Shown: in pieces, positions 34,051 to 47,100 of the stretch
Layout of the letters: each line of letters begins with the position of its first letter
Position numbering within the stretch: the first letter of the stretch is position 1
Source: Sipunculus nudus
Lineage: Eukaryota > Annelida > Sipuncula > Golfingiida > Sipunculidae
DNA length: 64,000 nt
Reading direction: 5' to 3'
Assembly (NCBI GenBank): GCA_026874595.1
Contig: CM049306.1
Span: forward strand, 90,723,642 to 90,787,641
Translations under genes and position numbers: made by a program
Notes under the pieces: model-generated
Seen by the model: only the letters and a program-made list of their open reading frames with translations
What the model was told of the DNA's origin: nothing
Database searches by the model: none

Positions 34051-37000
34051 ATGAATGGTGAGTAGATGAATTACTGCACACTGAATCTTGCATTAATAGA
34101 CATATGATGTCTTACATGCTGAGGCTGATTATTTATAGTCCCTTTCCTGGTTTTGGTGGTTTTGTGGCTCTTCAGCCTCTGGTGTGTACCGTTGGATCTA
34201 GCCGCACGATATGGCTGTATAAGCTATAAATCACATCACATAATCCGACTTCCTAGTTGGGATCTGGACAAACATGTATCACAAAAAAAATGTTTTATAA
34301 TTTTACACAAGATATCAGCTTTCTTACTTTTATTCTGTAATTCTGCCACCAATTATATTTATTGGTTTCGATTAGGGTGCAAATTAATGCTTGTTCATTT
34401 GATTCTATTATTAGACGACAGATGTCGCCAAATGTGAGCTCCAAAAGTTGTCATGGGAGTGCTATATGGAATGCTAGTGCCATGGGCCCAGGACATTGTT
34501 CGATATATATATATATATATAATTATAATATGCACCCATACATGGACATAGCTAGAGAATTGTTTTGCATCAGTATGTGGACAAAGAATATAGGCATCGT
34601 TGATTTGCATCAACAGGTGGACATAGGTAGTGCATTGTGAACACTTACACCAGTATATGGGCATAGAATAGGCATTATTAGTTTGCACCAATATGTGGTC
34701 ATAGAATACTGGGAAGGCATTATTTGTTTTCACCAATATGTGGACATAGCTGGAGCATTAATTAATTTACACCAGTATGTCGACATAGCTTGGGCATTGT
34801 TAATTTTAATTGCACTAATATGAAGACATATCCGGGACATTGTCAATTTGCACCAATATGTAGATATATCTGGGGCATAGTCAGTTTGCACCAATATTTG
34901 GACATAGCTGGGGATTTTTCAATATGCACCAATATGTAGACTTAACTTGGGCATTGTCAGTTTGTACCAGTATTTGGACATAGCTGGGGCATTGTCAATT
35001 TGCACCAATATGTAGACATATCCGGGACATTGTGAGTTCGCACCAATATGTAGACATATCTGAGGCAAAGTCAGTTTGCACCAATATATGGACATAGCTG
35101 GGGATGCAACAGCTAATTTGTTCTGGTGTGTGCACAAACCTTTGGCATTATAGGTTTGCACCAATGTGGACTTAGCCTGAGCATTGTTAATGTTTGTGTG
35201 GACAAAACTATGGTACTGTCAATTTGCTCCAGGCATGAATGTGTGGGCCAAACCATTAATTTGCACCAATATGTGGAAAAAGTAGGGGAATTGTTAATTA
35301 ACATCAATATTTAGACAAAACTGGCGCAGTTATTGTCAAATTGCATAAAATATATGGACATAGAATAGGTATTGTTTCTTTGCACCAATATGTGGGCATA
35401 TTAAGCTGGGACATTGTGAATTAATTTGCACCAATATGTGGAAATAGTTTTGCCATTGTTAATTTGTTCTTGTGTTTGCTCAAACCTTTGGCATAATAAA
35501 TTTGCACCAATGTGTAGACTTAACCTGAGCATAGTTAATATTCATGTGGACAAAATCATGGTATTTTTTATTTGCTCCAGGCATGAATGCATGGGCCAAA
35601 ATATTAATTTGAACCAATATGTGAGCATATAGCCAGTTTAGTCACTGTGAGTTTCCCTTTATTTAAGGACACACCTTGGGCATTATTAATTTGGTAAAGT
35701 CATGATTTTAAGGCAATATCAAGGCATTGCTAATTTCAGCTGGTATGTTGACAGAGCTGGAGCATTGTTAATCTGGTAACTCATATCAGTCTGTCACTGT
35801 GTGAAAAAAATTTGAATGATGTTATCAGAAAATATGAGAATTAGCCAAACAAATTAAAAGGTTTGGTTCTCAGGCACTGCCCATGTCAATTTTAACCACC
35901 ACATAAAAATATTTTATTTTGATTTTCTTCTTTCAAGAAGATAAAATAATGCAATTTTGATCAGATGTCATATCTTATTTAGTGCATTTACCTGTTTAGC
36001 TAAACAATTCTGTTATTTTCATGCTTTTCCCTGATCATATGACATTTTTATTGAAACATACAAAAAAGGTCAAAAATAAAATATTGCCTGTCCCCACTGA
36101 TTTCTTAAAAAAAGTGCCAGAGAACCATACCTTTTTTTTAGCCTTAATGATGAATGGTATGTAAAATTAAGAACAATGAACTCTGCTCAGTGAACACTGA
36201 ACCTGGTACATGTTCTCTCAGTAAATACTGTGTTCATTATGCAAATGTAGGTTCCAATAATTCACATTTCTTGCAGACACTTCTGTCATTATCATTGGTG
36301 CTGGCTGGGCTGGACTGAGCGCAGCTAAAACACTAGCTGAAGCCAGTGTTGACTTCCTTATACTGGAGGCATCTGGCCAGATTGGTGGGAGGCTTCTGAG
36401 TCAGACATGGCATGGCGTTCCAGTAGAAATTGGAGCAAATTGGGTAGCAGGCACAACAGGAAACCCAATGTGGGACCTGGCCCAGGAATTAAATATTGAG
36501 GGCAAAATCACTGATTTCAACAGTTACACATTCCGGGATTCAAACGGAGAAAACCTAACAGCAGCAGCCACAGAAATGTATGAAAAAGTCCTCCATCGAG
36601 CACAGGATAAGGTTAACAAGGTCATTAAAGATGCCAAGGATAAAGAAGAGTGGTTTGGAGCAGATGGGACAATGAGAGAACTGATGCAAACATATGGATG
36701 GAATCCTGAAACTCCACTTGAAAAAGCTATGGACTATTGGGAACATGATTTTGAGAGTGGTGATATTCCAGAACGGATGCCTGTGTCATATGGACAGTAT
36801 GGAACATATCTTGATTTTGAACCCTATGAATATTTTGTCAAAGATAAACGAGGCATTATTCATATGATAGAATCATACAGCCAAGGTTTCCTGACCAAAA
36901 ATGATCCAAGATTGAAATACAACCACCAAGTGGTAAGTATAACACATGATTCTGACATTGTGGTTATTCAAACATCAGATGGTCAAGTCTACCGAGGTCA

Positions 37001-37613
37001 ATATGTCATTGTAACAGTGAGTCTTGGGGTTCTACAGCATGATGTCATCAAGTTCGAACCATCTCTGCCCCCATGGAAACAAGTGGCTATAAAGAAGCAC
37101 CTAATGACCTCATATATTCAAGTTTTCTTGAAATTTCCATCCAGCAAGCCCCGTTTCTGGGACGACACTGAGTTTATAATATACACTCACGAGCAACGTG
37201 GCTACTACACAGTATGGATTAACATGGAAGCCAAGGATATGTTTCCACCCGGGACAAATATGTTAATGGTCACTGTGACTGACACAGAAGCAGAGAGAAT
37301 CGATAAACTCTCTGATCGCAAAATTCAGGATGAAATGATGCAAGTGCTCCGAAGCATGTATGGAGAGAATATTCCAGATGCGGATGACATTTTGGTTTCA
37401 AAATGGCATTCACATCCTTTTTTCTATGGTTGCTATGCCAACCGCCCTGTGACAATGACCGATGAGGAATACAGTGATTTTCAAGCATCTGTTGGGAGAG
37501 TATATTTTGCTGGAGAGGCATGTGCAGGAAAATACTGTGGTTACATGCATGGATCTTATTACTCGGGTATCAAAACAGCTAAAGAGGTCATCAAGGCTAA
37601 AATGTCTAAATAA
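34051..37613 (+). CDS. FAD-dependent polyamine oxidase, plant PAO-like, 2 exons
   Basis: Coding exons are 34051-34057 (ATG AAT G, strong GTGAGT donor) and 36277-37613, joined in phase 1 to start MNDTSVIIIGAGWAGLSAA: 447 residues. The ADP-binding motif GAGWAG sits at residues 10-15, followed by LILEAS and GGR, then GANWV. The later parts YGQYG, SLGVLQHDVIKFEP, FLKFP (holding the lysine that lies near flavin N5 in maize PAO), GYYTVW, GRVYFAGEA and the HGSYYSG substrate/FAD end all match plant-type polyamine oxidases more than animal spermine oxidases, as far as I can recall. The reaction would be oxidation of spermine or spermidine, releasing hydrogen peroxide and an aminoaldehyde. No signal peptide or SKL end is seen, so it is probably cytosolic. 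The nearly intronless body is notable. A possible AATAAA lies at 37810-37815. Confidence 0.92.
34535..35640. repeat. Diverged minisatellite, unit about 35-48 bp, in polyamine oxidase intron 1
   Basis: About 25 imperfect units of the form TTTGCACCAATATGTGGACA followed by TAGCTGGGGCATTGTTAA. Unit length varies because of small indels. The array fills half of the 2.2-kb intron. Apparent ORFs such as HIGANSQCP on the minus strand are repeat artefacts. Confidence 0.9.
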
Positions 37614-37699
37614 ACAACTGTTACTCAGAGTATTTGACCTCTGTTTTTAAAACACCTGAAGCACAAATAATCAGTGTTCATAAATATATACACACACCA

Positions 37700-37890
37700 T
37701 GAAACCCAGAAATTATGACCACAAAAGGGACCTTGATAATGTGGTCGCACTCTCATGGTGGTTGTCTAATTGAGGTCAGATATAAAGAGCCAAATAGAAT
37801 TTGGACCATAATAAAGTGGTCATTATATATTTAGAGGTGGTCACTAAAATAAGGTGCTTTTGGTTGTGAGGTTTTACTGTGTATATATAT
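37700..37890. repeat. Dispersed 'GTGGTC' repeat, MITE-like
   Basis: Repeated GTGGTC/GACCAC motifs end in GAGGTTTTACTGTGTA. A related short copy is at 39610-39720, starting TACAGTGGAACTTC and ending ATCACTGTA. The TACAGTG/CACTGTA ends suggest a small Tc1/pogo-like MITE. Confidence 0.5.
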
Positions 37891-37901
37891 GTGCATTTAT
37901 A

Positions 37902-37906
<5 letters not shown>

Positions 37907-37985
<79 letters not shown>
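37907..37985. repeat. (TA)n microsatellite, about 79 bp
   Basis: A long pure TA tract downstream of the oxidase gene. Another is at 38316-38358 and a third at 38807-38840. Confidence 0.95.
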
Positions 37986-37989
<4 letters not shown>

Positions 37990-38289
37990 CTACAGTGGTC
38001 TTTCAGTCATGTATTAGCAGGGCATCATTTGCTCTCCTTTGAGTCCAAAGTTAAAATTTAATGCCAAAATGAGACCAGCAAATCACCTGAAAAATCCAAA
38101 ACATGCTATGATGTGCACAATTTGTGTCAGATTGGATGATATAAGTGAAGCTCCTGTCGTGCCAATGTGTAGATTTTCTCTACAAAAGTGGTTTTTGTTA
38201 CCATATGCTACTGTGTTTGTGTTCCAACATATTCAAATGGTGAGAACTTTCCCACTGCTGTGTCTGATATTTATGATATTTATACAGCT

Positions 38290-38312
38290 TTGTTGGATGT
38301 TTTCAGTCCATA

Positions 38313-38362
<50 letters not shown>

Positions 38363-38620
38363 TACAAAACTAGTTCTAATAACTGATACAAGGCACTCTC
38401 CATGGCTCAGATGTTGGCACTTGGTAGTCAGATGTTTATATACAAGTTTTCTGTCCATAAACATACATATGGTGTATATATATATGAGGTGTTACTTTGT
38501 TGCATGTTTTCTGTCCATAAACATACATATTTATATTATTATATGTACATGTATATGTATAGAGAGGTGTTTCTTTGTTTCTGTCCAGAAACATACATAC
38601 ATACATTTATATATTTATAA
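38290..38620. repeat. Short tandem units 'TTTTCTGTCCATAAACATACATAT'-like
   Basis: Four copies of GTTTTCTGTCCATAAACATA, each followed by a TA tract, occur near 38299, 38446, 38507 and 38577. They are simple local duplications. Confidence 0.7.
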
Positions 38621-38679
38621 AACGATGAAGAAAAACAACACCATATATATGTGTGTGTGTGTGTGTACAGGTGAAAAAT

Positions 38680-38795
38680 GAAACGGGGCTTAATCTGCAG
38701 GATTTGAACCCGTAACCTGTGACACACAAGTCAGAAGGTTTACTGCTTCCTTTAAAAAGCTAACTTCACCAGCTAGGCCAGTTGGAACTCTTTTG
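38680..38795 (-). repeat. tRNA-derived SINE-like copy
   Basis: On the minus strand TGGCCTAGCTGGTGAAGTTA resembles box A and TACGGGTTCAAATCCTGC resembles box B. The distance between them is longer than in a tRNA, so a SINE head is more likely than a gene. Confidence 0.65.
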
Positions 38796-38803
38796 TGTGT
38801 CTG

Positions 38804-38846
<43 letters not shown>

Positions 38847-38999
38847 CTGCAGGTTTTCTGCAAGCAACAACTACTAGAGTGCTCTATGGCATTTCACCAG
38901 AGCTTTATAATTATACAAAATGAAGACGAGTCAAGTATTTTCAGACATTTTACTACTACGTAGTTTCGTGCTAGATGTTGTTGCACTCGTCAGGTAATG

Positions 39000-41250
39000 C
39001 TGTCTGACTGAAATGGACTATATCATACTGGTATAAATGTGTTACATAGATATGTGACCTTGAATGTATATAATGTTACTGGCCTGCTGTGTCACTTGTA
39101 ACCAAGACTGTTGATGGTAAGTGTGAGCCCTGGGGCAAAGATATATCTTTTTATATATCAAATTTGTAGTTAATTTCAAAGTGTCTTTCAGATAATAAAG
39201 TTCCTGTTGTGAATATTAAGTTAAAGTATTATGCTAGTCATCTGAGCTTCATGAGCCAGGGGCCACTTGTTTCTAACATACACCAGCTGAGAGAGAAAGC
39301 CTCTCCAAGCATGAGAAATTTAAGAAATTTTCAGGAAAGTGTTCATCACTTACTTTTATTTTTGCAAAAAAGAATACTTGAAACCAAATGGACCCTCACC
39401 CATATTTTGGAAATTTCTGTTGGGTCCTCTCTCATATCTGCTCTCTGAGTGATGTTATTTTCAGGAATTCCCACAAGGCTAGCTCATGTATGTATCAAAG
39501 ATTGCTTTAGGAACAAACCGATGCTTAGGATATATTCATGATATGTGTATCAGGTATGCAATGTTATTCTGTTTTGTTCAAGATAATAGAGTGGAGCAAC
39601 TTTTAATATACAGTGGAACTTCTTGAAACACCACCTGTCCAATAAGACCACCTGTCAATTAAGACCACTCTTGGCCAGCCCCATGGGTGGTCTTATATAA
39701 CACTGGTATCACTGTATTTGATGCTTGAGATGCAAGTTGTGAGAGGTAAGCGATTCTGTTTTTGGGTAATTTTATGCAAGCTCTATTCAAATACTACATC
39801 CACTGAAGTCATAAGATGCAGTTTATAAATTTGTAGTATATATCATATTTTATTATATTTTATTTTGAATGATAAAACTAGATGAAATCATACAATGCTA
39901 ATCATTAACTACTTCCTTCCATTCTCAACTGATCACAGTTTTTATTTTCAGAAGTATATTTGTGTAATATCTGGTCCTATAATCTCAATGTATGTACCAA
40001 CTTTAATGTTTTCCAGGAGCGCTTGATTCAGTCACTTTATCATATCATATATGTAGCAATTTTCATTTGTATTCCTTTTCATAATTCAACATGTTCTTTT
40101 ATGAAGATATGATAAGAATGTAACAAAGAAACTATATTTCTATACAACAAATTTGTTTTGACTATATATAGAGGAACACACATTTTGCATGTAAGAGATA
40201 AACCTCTGGGTGCTTAATATTCATTCTTGTTGTGATGATACTTGTATACTCATGAACTCCCTTTTATGGATATATCTTTTACAGGTATACCAATTTCTCT
40301 ATTGTAATTAAATATTTAACATAAATTTTCTTCACATTCATTGTATTAATGAAAGGTAGAACTCTAATCATTATTTGTTTGTGCAAATTGTGTATCTATA
40401 TTTTGTTTACATTGTATAGCTTAAATTTGAAAATGGACCTGTGTCTGACATATTCTCGATTCTTTTCAGGATTATTAAAGATTTTATATTGAAATATACA
40501 GGTTTATATGTCCATTGCATGAATATGTCACAATGAAATGATACTTGCTTTGTGTAGCTTAAATGTGGATGCATTATGCACACACTTGAATAAAACTTTC
40601 AATCCAAATATTGACGCCTGACATCTAAACCTGTGATATTCTCAGGATTATTAAAATTTCTTATTGAAGTACACAGGTTTATGTGTTTATTGCATAAATA
40701 TGTCAGCTGAATGATACTGCAGGACTATGTCAAATGAAAGATGGTACATGTACACAAGTGTTGGGGGTTACTTCCTTGTTCGTAATCAATCACAGACAGC
40801 ACATCAGAAACCATTTATTGATTTATAGTTTCTTCTAAGAAGTGTTGAGAATCAGTTTTATTATCATGATCAATCTTCAGTAAATATTGATTGACCTTAA
40901 GGAGTATGAAATTTCTGTTCAAATATGGACCTGCACATCCTCTGAGTTGATATATTATATAAAGGCCTCTTAATAACTATAGTATACATGTGTATATAGT
41001 AAACATAGAAGTGAAGTTGTTAAAAACACAGATTGTTCTAAAGTTTTGTTATTGTTCAGATTACCGGATGATAGATCACCGGATGGCCTGCTTCAGCAAA
41101 CTGATCATCGATTATAATTGATCATTGGTCCAAACACTACAGTATAACCTCATTTACTTGCCACCCTTATTTCCGCCAATAATTGCTAGGTCCCAATTTT
41201 TATACTAATTTACCTCTATTATCTGAAAAAAAATTTGGTATCCATTGACC
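39000..41250. other. Intergenic, no gene seen
   Basis: AT-rich sequence without phase-consistent exons, apart from the small MITE-like copy at 39610-39720. The segments at about 40440-40510 and 40600-40690 share a TCAGGATTATTAAAaTTT..CAGGTTTAT..GTCCATTGCAT block, a diverged local duplication. Confidence 0.5.
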
Positions 41251-41269
41251 ATCAAGTGATATATAGCCA

Positions 41270-42310
41270 AAATGTGCCATAGACCCTAGCCATGACATTC
41301 AGGCCTTTTTAAAGTAAACTGATAGGGGCTGATGCAAGTCATGATACAAGTAATAACAGAACACCCATTCATTCTAAGGATCAGATCAAAATATTTGCTG
41401 TGTTGTAGTTTTTGAAATCAGAGGCTTATAAGGTCATGGTTTATTTTCTAAATAGTGAAGAAAATTGTTACACAAAATTTGTGGTGGATACTTTTTTGGT
41501 GAGAACTAAAGTCTGAAGCAGTTTCTTCTGCTACAGTTTATGTTGTCAAGCTGTCATTATCATCTGCTGCATGAATATACACAAGTCATCCCTGATTTAT
41601 TGTAATAGATAGTTTTACCTAACAGAAAACGTAATTTTTTAAAGAGAGGTTTAAATGAAGAATGAACAAATGTGTAATTCTTGAAATCAGATATAATAGA
41701 TTTTGGATATATTTGATATATTACCAGGGCTTGGGTATGCCAGTGTGACCAGCGGTTGGATGATCTCTATTAAAGGACTGCATTTTGCTGTTATCAACCT
41801 AAGGGACTGATAATGTAAGAGGCCATGTACTGATGTCACCCTAGTCATGGTTTGCTGCTGAATCTGCTACTGAAGGGCCCTTACCAGGGAACATGTGTAT
41901 ACTGTGCTTGGTTTTACATTTGAGAGGTATAATTTGGGTGATTTCCACTTTTTCAGCGTTTCACAATAGTCCCTATTTTTGGCAACATCACCATACATTG
42001 TTACCATAAATCCACCAAACACCAAGTAATATTTGGCCCAAATGCGCAATAAACACAAAACTCTAGCAATGACAAGATGACATTCAGGCCTTTTAAAAAT
42101 AGGCTAAAATAAATTGAAAGGGGCCTGCGAGTCATGAGATAAGTCATTACAGAACCCCCTTTCCAAGGGCAGATCAAAATATCTGCTGTGTTGTAGTATT
42201 TCACATGAATACTGTGGTTGGCTTCATATTTGTGAGGTAAAATTTGGGTGATTTTCACTTTTTCACCATTTCACAATGGTCCCGTTTTTTTTTTTTTCCA
42301 ACTTCACCGT
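41270..42310. repeat. Diverged direct duplication
   Basis: 41280-41415 (ATGACATTCAGGCCTTTTTA, GATCAGATCAAAATATTTGC) is repeated at 42060-42210. The block TGAGAGGTATAATTTGGGTG, followed by TTCCACTTTTTCAGC, at 41920-41970 is repeated at 42230-42280. No coding function was found. Confidence 0.7.
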
Positions 42311-42469
42311 ACATTAAGGTAGCATCATTGGTAAAAACCCTAGATCTAAAATCAATCCAAAATTTGTTAAATCATAATAGACACTATAAAGTGTATATTA
42401 TTTTAAAACTGGTACAGTGCTTTTTCTTTTTGCATGCATATTTTGACTTTTCTTAATTCATTAATTTTT

Positions 42470-44147
42470 AATATGAAATTATATTTTGAAATTGATATTA
42501 AAAGTTACACCATTTTAAGATTCCAGGACTAGTAAGCCATTTTGGGTGGACTTATATTAAACTACATGGGAATATCTCAAAAGCCATTTTTTGTTGTTTT
42601 TCCTCTATCATGTTTCTGTCTACCATAAAACTGAAATTAAAAATTCTGAGTCAATAAAAAAATTAAAATTTTATTTTTCAACAAAGGTTAAATTCTCACA
42701 GTAATTCCCCTTCCACAAATATAAAATAATTTTAAACCCTCAAATAAAATGCCGGCTAGTGGTTCAATAAGAAGGCCTGACAGGCTTTGAGTGAATAAAT
42801 TTTAATTTGAAAAGTGGGTTCACACCCACTGTGTGACATTTACATTGAAAACAAATCACAAACAGGGAATTTTATTCACTAACAAAAATAACATATCACA
42901 GAAGTTTACACAGGGTTTCAAGTAGTCATGTACAGCATTAGAGTGAATTACTCATATGATACAGGAGTAGTAGTAACAGGAGAAAAGCACGCTAAATCCT
43001 GTCATTTTCATTTACAAATTGCACATAACCTGGATATAACAATTGACTACAAGAATATACTATTCAAAACTAAAGATATTCAATTAACTTATAATACAGT
43101 AACATCTGCCAGTATGTTGATACCAAAGCTCAACAATATAGTTAAGTTCCTGATACGGCATCCCTCTGTGGCGCTAGGTCATACCTGGTGCAATACACCA
43201 TGGTTCAGAGAGTGGCCACATCTGTTCCATAAATATTGCATGAGACAGATAATCAGACAGCCAAAAGGCAGAGAACTTCCACAATGAAAAATATTTACCT
43301 ATCAATCTGAGGGAAAAATCCTAAATTGTGACCTTATTCCGTTTATTGTGCAACAGTTTCAAATAAATGTATGATTAAACCTTGATGATGAGAATTTGGT
43401 ATTTCTTGGATATCTAACAATTTATCAGATTACTTAAGCAGCCTCCTCTAATATATGATGTTAATACTTATAATCCTACAGATAAACATCAGATAATGGA
43501 CAACATCATTTCCTATGCATTAAGATTCCAAATAATCTATATTCAAATATATTTGGATGTATCTTAATGGTGTGCTTTAATTTCACATTTACACCTTAAA
43601 GGGGTGTTATGGACCAGGATATTATGATATTACCATTAAAAGAGGGTAATTTAACTTAAGCTATCCTGTAATGTGATGAGTGTATTTTTATTAGCTCATA
43701 CCACAGAAAAATAGAGCCAACAAATAATTCTTACCCCACTCTACATATATTTTAAATATACTATATTATTTCCTTATTGTATTTCCCTGAATCAGGCTTC
43801 TTAAGATATCCAAAATCTTCTAACATATCAATCTAAATCACATAGTCTTTTATATATCATAATTAATTTGTGCTTATCTCAATGAGTAACACAACAGATG
43901 AAAGAAAACCTTAATATACCTATATATAAAGCACTTTGTGTATATCACAGTATATAATTACATGAAAAGTAGAATCACAGCTGAAATATCTATAAAAATA
44001 CAAAGAAAACATTATAAATTGCAGAATTGTTGTTACTTTACATCACAGTCCATATATAATGCTCATCCTTTGCCCTTCATCACACTGGGAGTCTGCATAG
44101 GGTAGGTCACTCCACTGACATATGTGATCCTATGATGCAAGGAGAAA
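42470..44147. other. Region downstream of the vault protein gene
   Basis: This likely includes the 3' UTR of the minus-strand vault protein gene, whose stop is at 44150-44148. TTTATT (AATAAA on the minus strand) occurs at 43687-43692 and 43342-43347. A plus-strand open frame of 119 codons at 42928-43287 has no recognisable features. Confidence 0.4.
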
Positions 44148-47100
44148 TCACTTGTTCTCCATTTGTCCAACCAATCCCTGGGCTGTGTTAAATAGATTGA
44201 TGGGGCTGCTACCATCAGTAATCAGCACAGACTCCAGGCCCAAGCTCTTCAGCAGCTTCACCTAGATAAAATATATCACAAATATACATTCTATGCTCCC
44301 CACACTGTGTTTATACACTGTAGTCATTCCAGGTCTCCTTTTGTTTATATCCCCTGCTTTGTAATAGTACAGTAAAATTCTCTGGGTTTCACCACCAGGG
44401 TAGGCACAGAGCAAAGAATTGAAATCAGACCAAAGAGAGCGTGGTACTGCACTGTGCATCAAGCTCCAAATTTTAACCTTGTGACACACATTCTCTTTGG
44501 CCTGATTTCTCTGGTTCTGGCACAAGGCCAAGAATTAGACCAACGAGAGCAGGTGTCCGAGTGTAATCAGGCCAGTGAGAACAGATATGTTTAAACCTTG
44601 GAGCTGGATGCAAAATGCAAACAACGCTCTCACTGGTCTGATTACAATTCTTTGCTATACGGACTGTAACAAAGAGGGACTTGCAATACAAGCAGCAGTT
44701 AAAAAACAGGAGACCTGTGACAACTACAGTGTATAACCACTGCAGGAGGGGTGTAATATAAACATTCATGCATCATATATGATGGTTTGCTTTTCTTCTT
44801 GAGAGTTTCAAATTTGCAATATTCACAAAAGGGAAATTATTGTGAAAATGAAACTTTCAAGAATAAGGTGCCACATCTGTACAGTTGAACAGTAATTTAT
44901 TCTATACCCTTAATGGCATCTATAATGCCAGTAGATAATTCAAAGATTACTGAACTCCTCTTGCAACTGTGAAGATTTTACCTGCATATATAGGTGACTG
45001 ATATAGTAATGATTATTTATATTGATAAAGTTACTGTTTGGTTTATCATGAAAATATACCCTTGCAAACAATGAAGAAATGAAAATTGAAGATGTTTAAC
45101 CTTGTGAATATCGAGCCAACCAGTACTTAACATAATCACTAGAACTGATGTATCAAAAACTTCTAGCTTTGCTGTTTGCAGGACAAGGTGTCATCCCAAA
45201 AAAAATTAAATTTTACGACAAAAGCCCACCATTGACCATAATCATTATAAAAGTACAATTTTTTTCATACATGTTTTTTGCTTTCTTATGAATTTTATAA
45301 TTGAAATTTGTATGATTCTTTCAGTTTCCCTGTATACAGTATTAGGAGGAAATTAGATCAGTGATAAATATATTGCAAAAGTTCATCTACCAGCTGTGCA
45401 AAAAAAAAAAAGAATTGTAGGAAATATGTGACAGCCAAGTTATTAACAACTTGATATTAAGTTTCCCTATAAATATATAATCATGAGCAAAGTAGCAAAG
45501 TTACTCTAAAAACATTTTTTTTTATATTTTAAACATTCATGATATGCTCTTATACAGGTGTTATACCATACACCTGAGCTTACCTGAGTTTCTGGTCCTG
45601 CTGTTGCTATGGCACTTAGTGTATCTGCTCCAAGGGTTCCAACCACTGAGGAGAATTTGTTCACCTGTTACAACAAAAAGGATAATACATCTTTGTTTGG
45701 TAAAACCTAATATACAAATTAATCAAGAAAAGTTGTTTTTTTTTAACAAGGCCTACAGGCCTAATGCGAACCTGTGCAATGGTTTATACACCAGGTATAA
45801 TGCTTCAATGCTGGGCCATTACTTTTCAAGAAGGCCTACATGTCTTGTATACGATGAAGATATCAGCGATGTATACCTATGCCCAATTTCAGGCTGATAT
45901 CCCCTCCTGAGAAATAAGCAGGGACATACATGTACAAAAATTATTGTAGGTGGCGTCACCAGTCTTGTGAATAAGAAAGCAATCAAAGATGCATAGATAG
46001 GTCAAAATATCAGGCCAATACATCAAACTTCTCTTGAGTTTGATGCACTGGACTGACCAGGCTTAAGTTAGAAAGGCAGATGCCCCGAGTGAACTGTGAC
46101 AAATTGCTGGCTCAAGCTACTGCATTGAGTGAACTCTTGACCTACACCTGGCTAGACTGAGTGAACTTTTTGCCTGTACCTGGCTGCACTGAGTGAACTC
46201 TTGCCCTGTTGCATAGTCTGACACAGGTAGCAGTTCATGAAAGCTATAAATAGATCCAGACTGACATTTGGTGCAAGATCAGAGACAACTGGCAGTCTGC
46301 CAAAGCTAAACTAAAATGAAGCTACTGCATTTAGTGAACTCTTGACCTATACCTGGCTGCACTGAGTTAACTCTTGACCTGTTGCCTAATCTGATACAGT
46401 TGCCAGTCTGCCAAAGGTATAAATAGATCCAGGCTGACCTTTGGCCTGTTGCCAAATCTTAAATAGATGGCAGTCTTCCAAGCTATTCAACCTGAAATCT
46501 AAATGTTTAGTGGCATGATGCAATAGATGCTGATAAACTGGTGCCAGGCTAGATGTAACTGCTTCACACAGCTGACATATATGGTAAAATGACTCAATTT
46601 AATCTCCATAATTCAGCAAAAAACCACTCCTTTGGAACCATTAAAGTCAATTATTAGAAGAATTATTGTGGGGATAATTCTGGTAAAATATTAAACAAAT
46701 TGGCTTCAGTGGCGTCAGTTTAAAAACATTTTGCAGGTTTATAACTCATATAGGAAGATACAACTGGCTAAGCTCAGCTTCCCATAACTCAGCAAAAAAG
46801 TACTGAACCGAAACCATTTGAACAAACTTGAATTATCAACATCTGAGGATAATGTGTGAGATTTAATAATTTGGCCTAATGGTTTTCGAGAAGAACATCT
46901 TTGTAGCCACTGAGCTAAAATGGATTATTATGGCATATGACTAAATTCAGCTTCCCATAACTCAGCCAAAAGTCACTTAACAGAGACCATTTGAACAAAC
47001 TTAAGAAAGCACTACCCTTTGAGCATTTCTGTGCAATATTAAACAATTTGGCTTTACGCTTTCAAAGAAGAAGTTTTTCGTAGCCCTCTGTATGCTTCGG

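Noticed and set aside
34395-35314. Minus-strand ORFs reading MSIYWCKL and HIGANS
   Set aside because: They are translations of the diverged minisatellite in the oxidase intron.
14255-38795. Functional tRNA genes at the tRNA-like promoter boxes
   Set aside because: Acceptor stems and anticodon arms do not pair well, and copies share tails with other repeats, so SINE heads are more likely.
42928-43287. Plus-strand 119-codon ORF near the end of the vault gene
   Set aside because: No domain, no splice or start context and ordinary AT-rich surroundings; it is probably chance.
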